Source: a virus. From it: a DNA stretch of 41,235 nucleotides. The first letter of the stretch is position 1. The number at the start of each line of letters is the position of its first letter. A program made the position numbers and the translations under genes. Positions 31,670 to 40,935 of the stretch are shown here, one piece after another. The stretch is from IMG/VR virus record IMGVR_UViG_3300044547_000153, positions 1 through 41,235 of that record; one strand, written 5' to 3'. A model generated the notes under the pieces. The model had not been told where the DNA came from. It saw only the letters and a program-made list of their open reading frames with translations, and made no database searches.

Positions 31670-32827
31670 TTAGGCCAAGTAGCGTTGGACTTGAGTAGAG
31701 GCGCGAGGTGAAGTCACCACAGCACCAGTAGTCATAGCGGCCAACACAGCCACACCTGCTGGGTTACGCACAATCAATGTGCCTTCCATGATGTACTGGT
31801 CCAAAGAAGCATCAGCGTTGCTGAACACTTCGTTGTTTGGTCCGAGTTCACGCAAAGAACCCCACTGAACAACATCAGGATTCAAGAACAGAATCGAGGT
31901 GTTGTCGGAACCAGTCTGATCCATGATCCAGTTGTCATCGATCTGATAGGTGTAGTTGAAGTCACCTTCGTATGTACCAATCGTGTCGCCCTTGTCAGCA
32001 GGGTTGAAACGGTTGATAGAACGGCTCTGAGGAATGTTGTCAGAGATGGTGGTACGCAACGAGGTTGGAACAACCATGTTGGTGATCTTGGCATTGAAAC
32101 GCTGTTCGGCTGTAGTAACCAACTGCTTGTACAGCACGGGGCTGAAAGCTTGCAGGGTCACGCCAGAACCGAAAGTGAAGTAGCCAAGGCCAGCATTGCT
32201 CAACAAGCCATTGAAAGGCTGGTTGGTGTTCACAGTGCTGCCAATGGTGTCGTTGCTGTCGCTGGTAGCGATGTTCAGAACGTCAGTACCATCAGTTGCA
32301 TTGCCAGAACGAGTGCCAGCAAAAGCAAACAAAGAGCCGAAGCGGCGACCATTGTTTGGTGAAGCGCCTTGGGCAGCGTCCTGGCCAGCGTACTTGATAG
32401 AAGCGCCGTCAGCACGAACCATTTGCAGTTCAACGTCAAACATGATCTCAGTCAATTGCTTGACTTCTTGGTATGCCTGGGGATCACCACCAGCTTGTTC
32501 AACAGCACGGGCAGTACCAGTAGCACCAATGGTGGTGGTAAAGATCTGTGTGTAGTTGCCCAAGTTGGCACGGGTGTTGTTTTCCGATTGGCTGGTGCTG
32601 ACAGCAGCGCCTTCCAACTTAGCGTTCAAGCTAGGTGTACGGAAATAGTCGATGGGCCAAATGTGCAGAGTTGAATTAACTTTGCGCTTTTTGGACATCG
32701 CCATGTTGGTGATGGGAGTGCGGTCTTTGACATAGTTGGACACGGTCATGTCCAAGTCTTTGACCACGATGTCGGTTGCGTATGGGCCGTTACCGTTACC
32801 CAAGTTTGCGGAGGTGATAGTAGACAT
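31670..32827 (-). CDS. Major capsid protein (SU10/DUF5309-type)
   Basis: 385 residues. The start MSTITSANLGNGNGPYATDIVV and the core (LDMTVSNYVKDRTPITNMAMSKKRKVNSTLHIWPIDYFRTPSLNAKLEG) match the SU10-like HK97-fold capsid group (DUF5309) by the 'xxTPxxxxxxxKxKxxxxxWxxD' pattern; the middle contains KITNMVVPTSLRTTISDNIP and the C-terminal strand VAVLAAMTTGAVVTSP. It lies after the scaffold gene, and a terminator follows. Size is normal for a capsid without protease. Confidence 0.85.
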   Translation of the reverse strand: MSTITSANLGNGNGPYATDIVVKDLDMTVSNYVKDRTPITNMAMSKKRKVNSTLHIWPIDYFRTPSLNAKLEGAAVSTSQSENNTRANLGNYTQIFTTTIGATGTARAVEQAGGDPQAYQEVKQLTEIMFDVELQMVRADGASIKYAGQDAAQGASPNNGRRFGSLFAFAGTRSGNATDGTDVLNIATSDSNDTIGSTVNTNQPFNGLLSNAGLGYFTFGSGVTLQAFSPVLYKQLVTTAEQRFNAKITNMVVPTSLRTTISDNIPQSRSINRFNPADKGDTIGTYEGDFNYTYQIDDNWIMDQTGSDNTSILFLNPDVVQWGSLRELGPNNEVFSNADASLDQYIMEGTLIVRNPAGVAVLAAMTTGAVVTSPRASTQVQRYLA

Positions 32828-32843
32828 TTGATTTCCTTAAAGG

Positions 32844-33959
32844 TTAACTGCGGCGTGTTCGGTTCGCTTGCAGCATTGTTGCCAAAAGATCCCGTGCGGC
32901 GTTCTTATCACCTTTTGCGGCTCGTTCTTGGAGTTGCTGGCTGGCAGGTGTTGGCGATGTCTTGGCTCTTGCAACAGGCTTACTGGTCGCTGCCAGTGAA
33001 CCCCCTGCGTTTTTCACTTTCGGACCTTCTCGGAACTTCATTCCATCCCGAATCAATCCCAAAATGTACTCATCACTGGACAGCAGATCAATGTTCTGCA
33101 CACCAGGGATGTAGGAGCCGTTTGCACCCTTCCATTCCTTTGACAGCTTATCTCTCAGTTCCGTGAAATTGGCTTTGTTGGCCAATTCTTTGTCGCTGAA
33201 ACTCTGTCTGGCTTGCTCAAGTTGTTCTTGGACAAACTGTGACCGAGCTTGATAAAACTGCTCAACCTTTGGTCGGTTCGACTTAATGAAGGAAGCTTTT
33301 TCTTCGATCAGTTGGGTGTTTTGACGGATTGCCGCCTCTGCCCTGCTACGTTCGATCTCGTCCGTAGCCTGATTTCGGATCATCTCCCATTGCTGGTTGT
33401 ACTGTTGGAGGGTTATCAGTTCATCTGCCGCACTTTGCAGTTGCGGGACTACCGTTAACTCCAGACCAATTTGCAAACCATCAAGCTCATTGCGTCTCTT
33501 GACCTGAAACTCTTCAAACTCTGCCTTTTCGGCTTTAAGTTTTCTCGCATTTTCATGTATAGCACTGCCCTGACCCAGAATGGAAGCCGCTTTCGATGCT
33601 GTCAATTCAACAAAACCGCCTTCTGCGTCTTTGTTTGGAATCTTCAACACTACATTCGGATTCTGTTCCGCAAACTCCAGGAAATTGACGGCTTCGTTTA
33701 CACCTTCGGTGGACTCTGCCTGTTCCCCATCGTCAGACGGTTCTTCAGTCGTTGCATTGCTTACTTCAGGTTCGGCATCCCCTTCAGGAGCCGCCTCAGG
33801 TGCTGGACCATCTCCAGTTGTACCTGCTGGTGGCGGTTGGCTACCATCTGGTTGCGGCACGTTACGCTTGTTAGCGGCGATCATCGCAGCGATGGCATCA
33901 ACAGGATTGACGCTACCAGTTTGCTCAGTGGCGGGTGCGGTTGCACTTACGTCTGACAT
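32844..33959 (-). CDS. Scaffolding protein
   Basis: 371 residues. First third disordered and acidic (GDGPAPEAAPEGDAEPEVSN, EEPSDDGEQAEST), middle a long coiled coil (ENARKLKAEKAEFEEFQVKRRNEL, ARSQFVQEQLEQARQSFSDKELANKANF), and a basic C-terminus (ASQQLQERAAKGDKNAARDLL, ending RTRRS). This is the usual build of a podovirus scaffold: capsid-binding basic tail and helical core. Placed between the portal and capsid genes as in P22. Confidence 0.85.
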   Translation of the reverse strand: MSDVSATAPATEQTGSVNPVDAIAAMIAANKRNVPQPDGSQPPPAGTTGDGPAPEAAPEGDAEPEVSNATTEEPSDDGEQAESTEGVNEAVNFLEFAEQNPNVVLKIPNKDAEGGFVELTASKAASILGQGSAIHENARKLKAEKAEFEEFQVKRRNELDGLQIGLELTVVPQLQSAADELITLQQYNQQWEMIRNQATDEIERSRAEAAIRQNTQLIEEKASFIKSNRPKVEQFYQARSQFVQEQLEQARQSFSDKELANKANFTELRDKLSKEWKGANGSYIPGVQNIDLLSSDEYILGLIRDGMKFREGPKVKNAGGSLAATSKPVARAKTSPTPASQQLQERAAKGDKNAARDLLATMLQANRTRRS

Positions 33960-33962
33960 ATC

Positions 33963-34298
33963 TTACCCTTTTTTCTCGTTTGTTTCAGCCTTTTTCAAGG
34001 CCACCTTTCCGAGATATTCTTGCTTTTCAATGAAGGCAATGAAATCTCGAACTCCAGCAACAAAATGTGCGTTGCTAATTCGATCTGCGTCTGTGCGGTC
34101 ATCCTCCAGGCGCTCCAACAAGTAAAACCTGTACAGGTTAAACATCAATGCAAAGTCTGCGTTCAAAAGGAGGCGGCTGGCGCACTCCCCATTCTGTAAA
34201 ACTAGCGTCCGTTGATCGTGGCTTGCCTCCTTGTACGTGTGTTCGACCCGTGTCCTACGGTTGAATGCATCTCTGATTCCCTTTACCAAGCTTTTCAT
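33963..34298 (-). CDS. Small unknown head-region protein (111 aa)
   Basis: Basic N-terminus (MKSLVKGIRDAFNRRTRVEHTYKE), then helices with ECASRLLLNADFALMFNLYRFYLLERLEDDRT. Located between portal and scaffold. No homolog recognised; could be a scaffold accessory or a head-vertex protein. Confidence 0.6.
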   Translation of the reverse strand: MKSLVKGIRDAFNRRTRVEHTYKEASHDQRTLVLQNGECASRLLLNADFALMFNLYRFYLLERLEDDRTDADRISNAHFVAGVRDFIAFIEKQEYLGKVALKKAETNEKKG

Positions 34299-34310
34299 TG
34301 CAATCCTTTA

Positions 34311-36479
34311 TCAATCCATCTGCACAGAACTCAGCTTGCCACGACTGGCGGCAAGAGCTTCATAGTAATCATCGGTGTCCATATCTTGGGTTTTTCTGAT
34401 TGTCAAAGCTGCATTTGCTTCTTTCTCGCCAACAGAAGCTTTGTTCAATTCCATCTTGGACTGCTTTTCTTGGTCATCCATGCTCGGGCCTTGTGCGGCA
34501 CGGGCTTGAGCCATCTTGGCAGCTTCTTCCATTGTCGGCAGGTAAGCGTCCACATCCTTGACGTTCAATACCCGCAGGGTGTCTTCGTATGGGCGGCGCA
34601 CCTTGGCAAACAACTCGGGAACGCTTGGGTCAATTTGCATCATTGCTTGGGCAAACTGAGTCTGGCACTGAACAATCAACTGTTGACGGGTCAGGCGGTT
34701 TTCCTCGGACATGAAGCCCAAGGCCAGATCGATGTTGATCAGCTTGCGGTCAATGAACTCAAAGTTGGCCATCGATTGTGCATCGAGGAAGGGTAAACCC
34801 TTAGACACCACACCAGCCAGTTGTTGGATGTTGTAGTCGTCAGCGTACTGGATCATGGTGCGCCACATCAGATAGATCATGTCCCGCACACCGATGGCGC
34901 AGTTCTTGACCATTTCGTCTTGAATCAATTGGTTGGGGCCCATTGCCAATTGCAGCTTGTAGCCGCTGTTGCCGTCCTTCATCACTTCAGGATTCAACAC
35001 ATCGTTGGGGCTGGTCATGCCGATCATGGCCATCTTGTCGGATTCGAAACGCTGCATAGCCGACTGGACGTATGCCAGATTGCCTTGCATTGGCTCAAAT
35101 TCGTAGACGTGCTTGGCAGGGTCGAACTTGCGATCCAAAATGAACAAGGCAGACACGCCACGCTGGATTTCTTCGGCATCCACAAACTCAGGGTTTACAC
35201 CAATCCGAGGAGTGGACGACTGCATGGCAAATGCCATCTCAGCACGGGCAATGGCTGTAGCGTACTCTTGCATGGGCACAAGGCGCTCACCAAGGCTGTA
35301 GCCAAAGAAGTTGCCGACAATGGGCTTGGGGCACATGTTGGCAATTGGGATGAATTCGACTTCTTTGACGTACAGGACGTAGGAGCCAGAGAAGCAGCAC
35401 TCGATCAGTTCTTCCTCGCCATCGCCATCGATGTCACGGCGCAACCAAGCGGTGGTCAACATCACAACACGGCTGTAGCGGTCAGCGCCCTGAGAGGCAA
35501 TCACGCCTTGGCCAGGCACTGGGGTTGAATCACGGGCATGCAGGGCCAGATCGTTTTCCAAAGCGCCAGCTTGGTAGGCTCCAGCGGGGCCGTAGGCAGC
35601 GTGGTCGGCAAACTTCTCCATGTCGATGTATGGGTATAGTTCTTTGGCCTCATGAATGGTCATGGGGTCGTAGAAACCGCAAAAATCTTGGTCTTGGATT
35701 TGTGGGATCGTTGGGTTGCAGACCCAATAGTGCTGGGCAACGTGCTTGACCTTAATGACGGTGGAGTAGCCAGTCATCTTGTACTTGGCACGGTAGATCG
35801 TGTTGTTCCGCAGTGCATCAGACATGTCATCAGCAGGTTCTTGCATGCCATCGCCCTCTTCGGCAGACATGGCTTCCATTGCTGCGCCTTGCAGGTCAAC
35901 GTCGATCTTTCGCATTTGCTGGCGCTTGGCAGTCAAGCCTTTTTCACCAGCCATGATCTCAAATGAGCGCAATTGATCTCTTGTGCCTTCAACTTCCTTG
36001 TACTGCGTGATGGGGCTGCGGATTGGAGAGATCATCACAATGCCGTTCTTGTGCAAGAAAGCATCTTGCGCCCAGTCACGAATGATCTGGTAGGCATCGT
36101 TCTTTGAGTTGATCATGTACTTGACCATCTCGGTTGCCTGACGAGATTGTTCAGAATCTTGCTCGGTAAACCGCTCAAATTCAAACTCAACTTTGCCGTT
36201 GGGCATCAAGCACTTGGTGGCAATGGCAGTTGCGTAATCAATGCCTGGGGTTACTACTGGGTGGATGTAGTCAATGCCACGGATTGGCTCGGTGGAATTG
36301 GATACGGGGATGTTGAGATATTGGTAATCAGTAAAGCGGTTGTAGGTGTTCTTGGACTGGGTCAAGCGGAGGTAATCCACCATCTTGACGTAAATTTCAT
36401 GAGCCACTTTGCGGACCAAGTCACCGTTGCCCGATGGGCTTTCGATGCCGTCAACGATGATGTTTTGTTTATCTAGCAT
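34311..36479 (-). CDS. Portal protein (P22-like)
   Basis: 722 residues, the size of P22-type portals. Features: an early helical clip (DLVRKVAHEIYVKMVDYLRL), a long core with FTDYQYLNIP, TAWLRRDIDGDGEEELIECCF and LGERLVPMQEYATAIARAEMAFA, and a helical C-terminal barrel ending in an acidic/basic mix (EKQSKMELNKASVGEKEANAAL). It forms the dodecameric gate through which the terminase packs DNA. Directly downstream of TerL, in the usual order. Confidence 0.9.
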   Translation of the reverse strand: MLDKQNIIVDGIESPSGNGDLVRKVAHEIYVKMVDYLRLTQSKNTYNRFTDYQYLNIPVSNSTEPIRGIDYIHPVVTPGIDYATAIATKCLMPNGKVEFEFERFTEQDSEQSRQATEMVKYMINSKNDAYQIIRDWAQDAFLHKNGIVMISPIRSPITQYKEVEGTRDQLRSFEIMAGEKGLTAKRQQMRKIDVDLQGAAMEAMSAEEGDGMQEPADDMSDALRNNTIYRAKYKMTGYSTVIKVKHVAQHYWVCNPTIPQIQDQDFCGFYDPMTIHEAKELYPYIDMEKFADHAAYGPAGAYQAGALENDLALHARDSTPVPGQGVIASQGADRYSRVVMLTTAWLRRDIDGDGEEELIECCFSGSYVLYVKEVEFIPIANMCPKPIVGNFFGYSLGERLVPMQEYATAIARAEMAFAMQSSTPRIGVNPEFVDAEEIQRGVSALFILDRKFDPAKHVYEFEPMQGNLAYVQSAMQRFESDKMAMIGMTSPNDVLNPEVMKDGNSGYKLQLAMGPNQLIQDEMVKNCAIGVRDMIYLMWRTMIQYADDYNIQQLAGVVSKGLPFLDAQSMANFEFIDRKLINIDLALGFMSEENRLTRQQLIVQCQTQFAQAMMQIDPSVPELFAKVRRPYEDTLRVLNVKDVDAYLPTMEEAAKMAQARAAQGPSMDDQEKQSKMELNKASVGEKEANAALTIRKTQDMDTDDYYEALAASRGKLSSVQMD

Positions 36480-36481
36480 TT

Positions 36482-38074
36482 TTAAATCCTTTGGACCTTG
36501 CCTTCAACGGGCGGTGGTCGTTTGTATGCGAAACCGTTTGATTTACCTAGCAAGCTTTCGCCATGCCCCTGTACCAAAGCCAAGACTCCAATCCTTGCCG
36601 AATCGATGTGATCGTCAGGGTCTGAAAATCTTCCCGCATCATCAATTGCGTAATTTCTACATTCGTCCAAAAATGCTATGCAAGACTCGTTAATTCGGAA
36701 AGTCCCACGCTCCATACCTAGGCGCATTATATTGATGCCATAGGCTTTGTGGTTGGTCACTTTGCCTTGGTCATTCGGCGGGTTAAGAATTGCCCCAGGG
36801 ATGCAATTGAGGTTGTATGAGTCTTCAAAGACTTCCCTGACCGACTGCTCGGTGAGGGTGTACCGTCCAGCCAGCGTTGCGTCATGCGGAAGCGCAATTG
36901 GTATGCCTCTGGATTCACGATCAAGGAGGTAGTGAACGTATTCATCAGGCGTTTCACCAGCGGGGATCTTGATCTGGCGGTGCAGGTAGATAATTTCCTC
37001 GACAGGATCACGAAAAAAGAACGAGATAACAGTCGGGTCATTTTTGATTCCCAAGTCAAAGCTGATTAGGCGTTCAAGTTTCTCATTGGCCCGAAGGTCG
37101 TGGTCAGTGTTCTTGTAGATTGGCCATTCCAGCAGGGGGAAGACCACGCCTTTGCCGACCAAGGGGATGCCGTTGATACGGCACTCACGCTCCCAAGGCA
37201 TGAAGTCACGGGAAAGCTGCTCCCGCTCTTTCTGGGAAAAGAAGTCTTCGCCCCATTCGTTCTTGAACGGCACATCGTCCCAAGTTACCCGCACATGGCA
37301 GTAGCCCTCGATGTTGTCCCAGAACTTTCTTACGAGTCCTGAGAGTCCTTTGAGTGGGGTGAATGAACAGATAACCTGTCCTTCTCTAGCCGCTGTACGG
37401 ACAACAAGCTCAGAAAAGATCTCGTCTGGTGGCTGCTCGTCGAGGAGGACAAGATCGAGTTCGAAACCTTGGAGATGTCGGACCTGTTGGGTGTAGTTGG
37501 AGAAGTAAAGCTTGGACTTTCCACCGCTGGAGTGCCAGATTTCGATGGCCAAGACATTCTGGCCGTCCGCTCTAATGGATTTGACATCGATCTTCTCCCG
37601 TGGAACAGAGCCTGATCCTAACTTGTAGGACTGCTTGATGTCGTCACAGCCCAAAATTTTGGACTGTAGCGTTTTTGCAACTTGTTCCCAGGATTCGCCC
37701 GTGGCCATAGCAATGATGGGCTTGTCCCATTTCTTGCCTTCCCACCAGTCTGGGTACATGCCTGTCAGGTGGTAGGCCACTTCAAAAGATGAAGCGACAG
37801 TCTTGCCAGAGCGGTTGGCAGCAATCATGCCTCGGCGGGTGTAGTCCTTGCCAGTCTTGAAGAACTGCAACTGGTACGGAAACGGCCTGAACCACTTGAT
37901 GGCATTGAACTGCATGTCTTCGGCCAGTTTTTTCTGAGCCGTCATCATGGCTCTGAGTTGGTCAGCCTCAAGAGCTTTGGTGGCTTTTTTGCCTCCAGCC
38001 AGTTTGACTAGATGTTTGAGCGCCCGATCTTTGTAGATGGGCTGGATGTAGTCACTGGCTTCACTTCTGGCCAT
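36482..38074 (-). CDS. terL: Terminase large subunit
   Basis: 530 residues. Walker A A-A-N-R-S-G-K-T (86-92), Walker B LDLVLLDE (206-213), coupling motif SFTP (237-240), and an RNase H-like nuclease with D340 in ISFDLGIKNDP, a second acidic residue in ALPHDATLAGR (near 398), and DPDDHIDSARIGV near the end. It pumps and cuts DNA into the prohead via the portal. Similar in size to P22/Sf6-type large terminases, which package headful, but I cannot tell the packaging mode from the protein. Confidence 0.93.
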   Translation of the reverse strand: MARSEASDYIQPIYKDRALKHLVKLAGGKKATKALEADQLRAMMTAQKKLAEDMQFNAIKWFRPFPYQLQFFKTGKDYTRRGMIAANRSGKTVASSFEVAYHLTGMYPDWWEGKKWDKPIIAMATGESWEQVAKTLQSKILGCDDIKQSYKLGSGSVPREKIDVKSIRADGQNVLAIEIWHSSGGKSKLYFSNYTQQVRHLQGFELDLVLLDEQPPDEIFSELVVRTAAREGQVICSFTPLKGLSGLVRKFWDNIEGYCHVRVTWDDVPFKNEWGEDFFSQKEREQLSRDFMPWERECRINGIPLVGKGVVFPLLEWPIYKNTDHDLRANEKLERLISFDLGIKNDPTVISFFFRDPVEEIIYLHRQIKIPAGETPDEYVHYLLDRESRGIPIALPHDATLAGRYTLTEQSVREVFEDSYNLNCIPGAILNPPNDQGKVTNHKAYGINIMRLGMERGTFRINESCIAFLDECRNYAIDDAGRFSDPDDHIDSARIGVLALVQGHGESLLGKSNGFAYKRPPPVEGKVQRI

Positions 38075-38249
38075 ACTTGTCCCGCAAGTCTAGGAGGACT
38101 TGTGCAGCAGAGGCAAGATAGTAAATGTCGTCAGCCGCAAACTTGTGGGTGGTTTGCAGATCCTTCTGAAGCATTTCCAGAGTTTTCCTGGCGCACACTT
38201 CAGCTTGGTCTGCAAGCCTCTTTCGAAAGACCGCTGAATAGTCTTCCAT
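38061..38249 (-). CDS. Small helical protein before TerL (62 aa)
   Basis: MEDYSAVFRKRLADQAEVCARKTLEMLQ and a second helix DDIYYLASAAQVLLDLRDKYGQK. It overlaps the start of terL by 14 bases and follows the gene at 38250 without a gap. Could be a terminase partner. No family recognised. Confidence 0.65.
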   Translation of the reverse strand: MEDYSAVFRKRLADQAEVCARKTLEMLQKDLQTTHKFAADDIYYLASAAQVLLDLRDKYGQK

Positions 38250-38891
38250 TTATGCCCACGGATTGGTGATGTTCTTGGCGGCAATAGCCATTGTGGATTT
38301 GTCAATCATTGACCAAATGCCAGCACCTTTTTCGCCAGAGCAGAATGCATACAGGCCACGGCCCTTTTCTGTGAATGTGCCATCAGGACGGCGCAACACA
38401 GACTCTTCAGTGCGTGGGTCAATGTACGAATACTTCTCAGGAACGGTTTGGCCAAACTTGTTGATGCGCTCGCCAATGGCGACTTGCTCCAAGGGGCCCA
38501 TGATCTGGAATGTGATCAAGCCGTTGTCGTACTTCCAAAAATTAATTTGGACCTTCTTGTCTGACTGCGGGTCAAACGGGTGGGGCATGTTGGTGGCCCC
38601 AAAGAAGTTGACACGGCTTTCAATGGAAGGCAAGTCTTCACTGCGGGGTGGCAGCTTCTTGATCTCGTCGACAGGAATCAACTCACGTTTGTCAACGTAT
38701 GGGTTGTCGCTGGTGACGTAGTCTGTTGGGACTTTCTTACCCTCAAGGGCGTTCTTCGCAACTTGGTACTGATCCTCTTTTGGTTTGCCGACCAGGTCCA
38801 GAGCAATCTGGGTTCGGTCATAAACAAATTGAGCCAGTTCTTTAGCGGTGGGAAGATCGCTCTTGAGAGCGTCAATGTCATACGTTGCCAT
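38250..38891 (-). CDS. Unknown protein of the head/packaging block (213 aa)
   Basis: Helical N-terminus (LKSDLPTAKELAQFVYDRTQIALDLVGKPK), then mixed alpha/beta with a stretch of short strands (KVQINFWKYDNGLITFQIMGPLEQVAIGE) and PDGTFTEKGRGLYAFCSGEKGAGIWSM. I recognise no family. It lies between a small basic protein and the terminase partner; a packaging or virion role is likely by position. Confidence 0.65.
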   Translation of the reverse strand: MATYDIDALKSDLPTAKELAQFVYDRTQIALDLVGKPKEDQYQVAKNALEGKKVPTDYVTSDNPYVDKRELIPVDEIKKLPPRSEDLPSIESRVNFFGATNMPHPFDPQSDKKVQINFWKYDNGLITFQIMGPLEQVAIGERINKFGQTVPEKYSYIDPRTEESVLRRPDGTFTEKGRGLYAFCSGEKGAGIWSMIDKSTMAIAAKNITNPWA

Positions 38892-38903
38892 TCATTTCTC
38901 CAG

Positions 38904-39056
38904 TTAATACTTGGTTTTTTTTGCCGTTTTGGCAGACTGCTTAAAAGCTTTTGCTGTAGGCGCACCCTTGGTTCCAGGCGAACGCATTTTTTCCTTGGAG
39001 CCTTCTTTGATGCGCTCTCTTTTTGCGTGGATGTTTGCGTAGAGTCCAGCCTTCAT
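38904..39056 (-). CDS. Small basic protein (50 aa), common phage type
   Basis: MKAGLYANIHAKRERIKEGSKEKM, then RSPGTKGAPTAKAFKQSAKTAKKTKY. The pattern 'LYxNIHxKxxRIxxGSxEKMRxPGxKGAPTxxAFxxSAxTAKK' is one I know from many phages, next to head genes, with unknown role. Too short for many ORF cut-offs. Highly basic, so it probably binds DNA or the acidic scaffold region. Confidence 0.75.
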   Translation of the reverse strand: MKAGLYANIHAKRERIKEGSKEKMRSPGTKGAPTAKAFKQSAKTAKKTKY

Positions 39057-39284
39057 TTAGATCTTCTTAGGAACTGAGGGCTTTGTGAACTTGTCACCAT
39101 TGTGAATGTTGTTGGTGTGCTGTGAAGACAGAGTGTCCACTTTGTAAGCGTTGTTCACAGCGTCAGCAACCATGTCACGGTGTTTGATTTCGGTTTCACG
39201 ACTTTTCAGTTTGTCGTTGATGCCTTTGCTGACACCTTTACGCATTGAAACGCCGCCAGAGAGAACTTGTCCATATCCTGACAT
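39057..39284 (-). CDS. Small unknown head-block protein (75 aa)
   Basis: Polar, with a basic helix (MRKGVSKGINDKLKSRETEIKHRDMVADAVNNAY) and a short polar tail. It abuts the 50-aa basic gene (next start at 39056) and shares the 'MSGY' start with its upstream neighbour. Possibly a DNA-associated virion protein. Confidence 0.6.
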   Translation of the reverse strand: MSGYGQVLSGGVSMRKGVSKGINDKLKSRETEIKHRDMVADAVNNAYKVDTLSSQHTNNIHNGDKFTKPSVPKKI

Positions 39285-39291
39285 GATGACC

Positions 39292-39579
39292 TCACTTCAA
39301 ATAGTTGGTACGGTCTGCATTCATGTAGCCATCATTCTTGATGCGGCCATCGTAATCGCAGTGTGTTTGGACCATGACTTTTTGGCCACGGGTTGTGACG
39401 TTGCCATTTGCCTTGGGAGCGCCTTGGTTGGGGCCAGAGTAACTGGTGTCGCCTTGAGGGCGGGTGACAGCAGTCACACCAGTATTTTTGCTGGGCAGAT
39501 GTTTGGAGACATTGCCTTTGCGATTGGGGGCTTGTGCCATCAGTGTTGGGGCATTGTTGCCAGAGGTGTAACCGCTCAT
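39292..39579 (-). CDS. Basic, disordered head-block protein (95 aa)
   Basis: MSGYTSGNNAPTLMAQAPNRKGNVSKHLP and further Gly/Asn/Lys-rich sequence without predicted helices until NDGYMNADRTNYLK. Low-complexity basic proteins here may coat or condense DNA during packaging. Function unknown. Confidence 0.6.
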   Translation of the reverse strand: MSGYTSGNNAPTLMAQAPNRKGNVSKHLPSKNTGVTAVTRPQGDTSYSGPNQGAPKANGNVTTRGQKVMVQTHCDYDGRIKNDGYMNADRTNYLK

Positions 39580-39618
39580 GATTGACCTTTCGGTTGGAGG
39601 TTGAATTGCATGTGTATC

Positions 39619-39954
39619 TTACACCTTCCGCAGGGATTCGAGGAAGTTCTCCATTGCGCCGTCAGCGTCTTCTTCCTCGTCCCGTAAGGAATTCTGGACA
39701 TGCTCAATTGAGATGATGGGGGCACGGCTGGATTCGAAGGGAGCCAGTTTGTCGGCAATACGGGCTTTGTCTTTAATGTCCAACTCGTCGGACTGCATGG
39801 CCTCGATCAGAACTTCCATTGCCGTCTTAAGGGGAGGCATGCCCAGGGCTTCACGTTCGGCATTGAGTCGGTTGAATAACGCACCGTACTCAGTGACTTT
39901 GTTTACGACTGAGGGTCGGCCTGGTGGGCGTTTGAGTTTTGTGACCGTAGCCAT
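39619..39954 (-). CDS. Possible terminase small subunit
   Basis: 111 residues with a basic start (MATVTKLKRPPGRPSVVNKVTEY), a helical middle (FNRLNAEREALGMPPLKTAMEVLIEAMQSDELDIKDKARIADKLAPFES) and an acidic tail (DEEEDADGAMENFLESL). Many small terminases begin with a basic 'RPPGRP' segment and continue with helices. Position upstream of terL by four genes supports it. No clear HTH signature, so moderate at best. Confidence 0.4.
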   Translation of the reverse strand: MATVTKLKRPPGRPSVVNKVTEYGALFNRLNAEREALGMPPLKTAMEVLIEAMQSDELDIKDKARIADKLAPFESSRAPIISIEHVQNSLRDEEEDADGAMENFLESLRKV

Positions 39955-40463
39955 TCAATTCCTTTTTCTGTTCTCATCCAAGCATATGAGCCGTTGACAG
40001 TAAACCCACGTTTCTCATGGATCTTCACAAAAGCTTTGTGGTCACCACGGATTGAGGTTGAGCAAATGACGGGGATACCGCAACCACCAGCCCACAGGAT
40101 GTGTTGGTCGATCATCTCATTTATCAGCCGAATCCGCAACCGAGGGGGCAAAGTCAAGTCAACAAAATGGAACTTGGAGTTTGAGATCTCTTCCGTTGAG
40201 TAGGTTGTATAACCACCCCGATCAAACCAGCAGAAGCCAAGAAGTTTGCCGTCAGGATGGTCTGGGTCATCATGGGCACGACAGACAGCCAGGAACTCTT
40301 TGGACTTGTCGAACAGTTGAACAGTGGCAGTAACTGTCGCATGTCGGCGCAAGGTGGCGGGGCTTCGGGTCAGGATGGCATCTGTCTCAGGGCCGTACAG
40401 GGTGTCAGCCAGCCAGACGATGTCTTCGATGTCGTAGCGTGGGTCAGCCAGGGTCCATTCCAT
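39903..40463 (-). CDS. GNAT acetyltransferase-like protein
   Basis: 186 residues from the ATG at 40463 (ATGA overlap with the upstream gene). Middle strands and loops (FLAVCRAHDDPDHPDGKLLGFCWFDRGGYTTYSTEEI, FHFVDLTLPPRLRIRLINEMIDQHILWAGGCGIPVICSTS, then HKAFVKIHEKRGFTVNGSYAWM) fit a GNAT fold: central sheet, KxxHEKRGF as the typical end-of-domain motif 'xxxHxxxGF'. Might acetylate a host or phage protein. Close to the start of the late operon. Confidence 0.6.
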   Translation of the reverse strand: MEWTLADPRYDIEDIVWLADTLYGPETDAILTRSPATLRRHATVTATVQLFDKSKEFLAVCRAHDDPDHPDGKLLGFCWFDRGGYTTYSTEEISNSKFHFVDLTLPPRLRIRLINEMIDQHILWAGGCGIPVICSTSIRGDHKAFVKIHEKRGFTVNGSYAWMRTEKGIEWLRSQNSNAHQADPQS

Positions 40464-40663
40464 CACTTGCCCCTGCGGATAGCTTCTTCACGGTACTTGG
40501 CGTACTCGGCGGCAAAAGCATCGTTGGCCAGCTTGGAAATCTCTTCACGGGTCGGAAGAGTCTTCGATTTAAAAAACGGGAGTTGACCACCATTCATGAG
40601 CAACATGAACAACACAGCCAAAAGAAAAAACAGAAAACTTAAAAACAGTAATACAACTTCCAT
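40463..40663 (-). CDS. Membrane-anchored small protein, first late gene
   Basis: 66 residues from the ATG at 40663, which follows AAAGGAGACATGT; a longer in-frame start at 40882 lies in untranslated leader. The N-terminus is one strong membrane helix (EVVLLFLSFLFFLLAVLFMLLM), then a basic/acidic helical part (SKTLPTREEISKLANDAFAAEYAKYREEAI). It is the first protein of the long late transcript. Function unknown. Confidence 0.65.
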   Translation of the reverse strand: MEVVLLFLSFLFFLLAVLFMLLMNGGQLPFFKSKTLPTREEISKLANDAFAAEYAKYREEAIRRGK

Positions 40664-40935
40664 ACATGTCTCCTTTGCAATAAAAGTTTGTTGGTCGGCG
40701 ACGACATGCTCTTTCAGTGAGCGCCCTGATGGAAGGTTCTTTGGCTCACTACCCGTTACAGATCCACTTCTCACCAACACGGCTGGGGACTGCACTCCAA
40801 GCGATGTGCCTGTTTGGTCGCCACCACGTCTCGTGACTCGCACAATCCCCATGCGTGTTGAGGGTGCTCTAACACCCCACAACTCGTCTCTGCATCACCA
40901 GAGAAGTTTCCAACAACTAAGTCTCAACGGGTCAA
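40664..40935. other. Leader region of the late operon
   Basis: About 270 bp without a gene on either strand, between the putative late promoter and the first late gene. It is rich in CTC/CAC words on the plus strand. A small inverted repeat GGGTG-CTCTAA-CACCC lies near 40862-40877. A packaging or regulatory site may lie here, but no repeat or known cos/pac motif is visible. Confidence 0.4.

Noticed and set aside
40664-40882. Upstream extension of the first late gene
   Set aside because: No ribosome site at the earlier start and unlike a protein; a strong site precedes the ATG at 40663.
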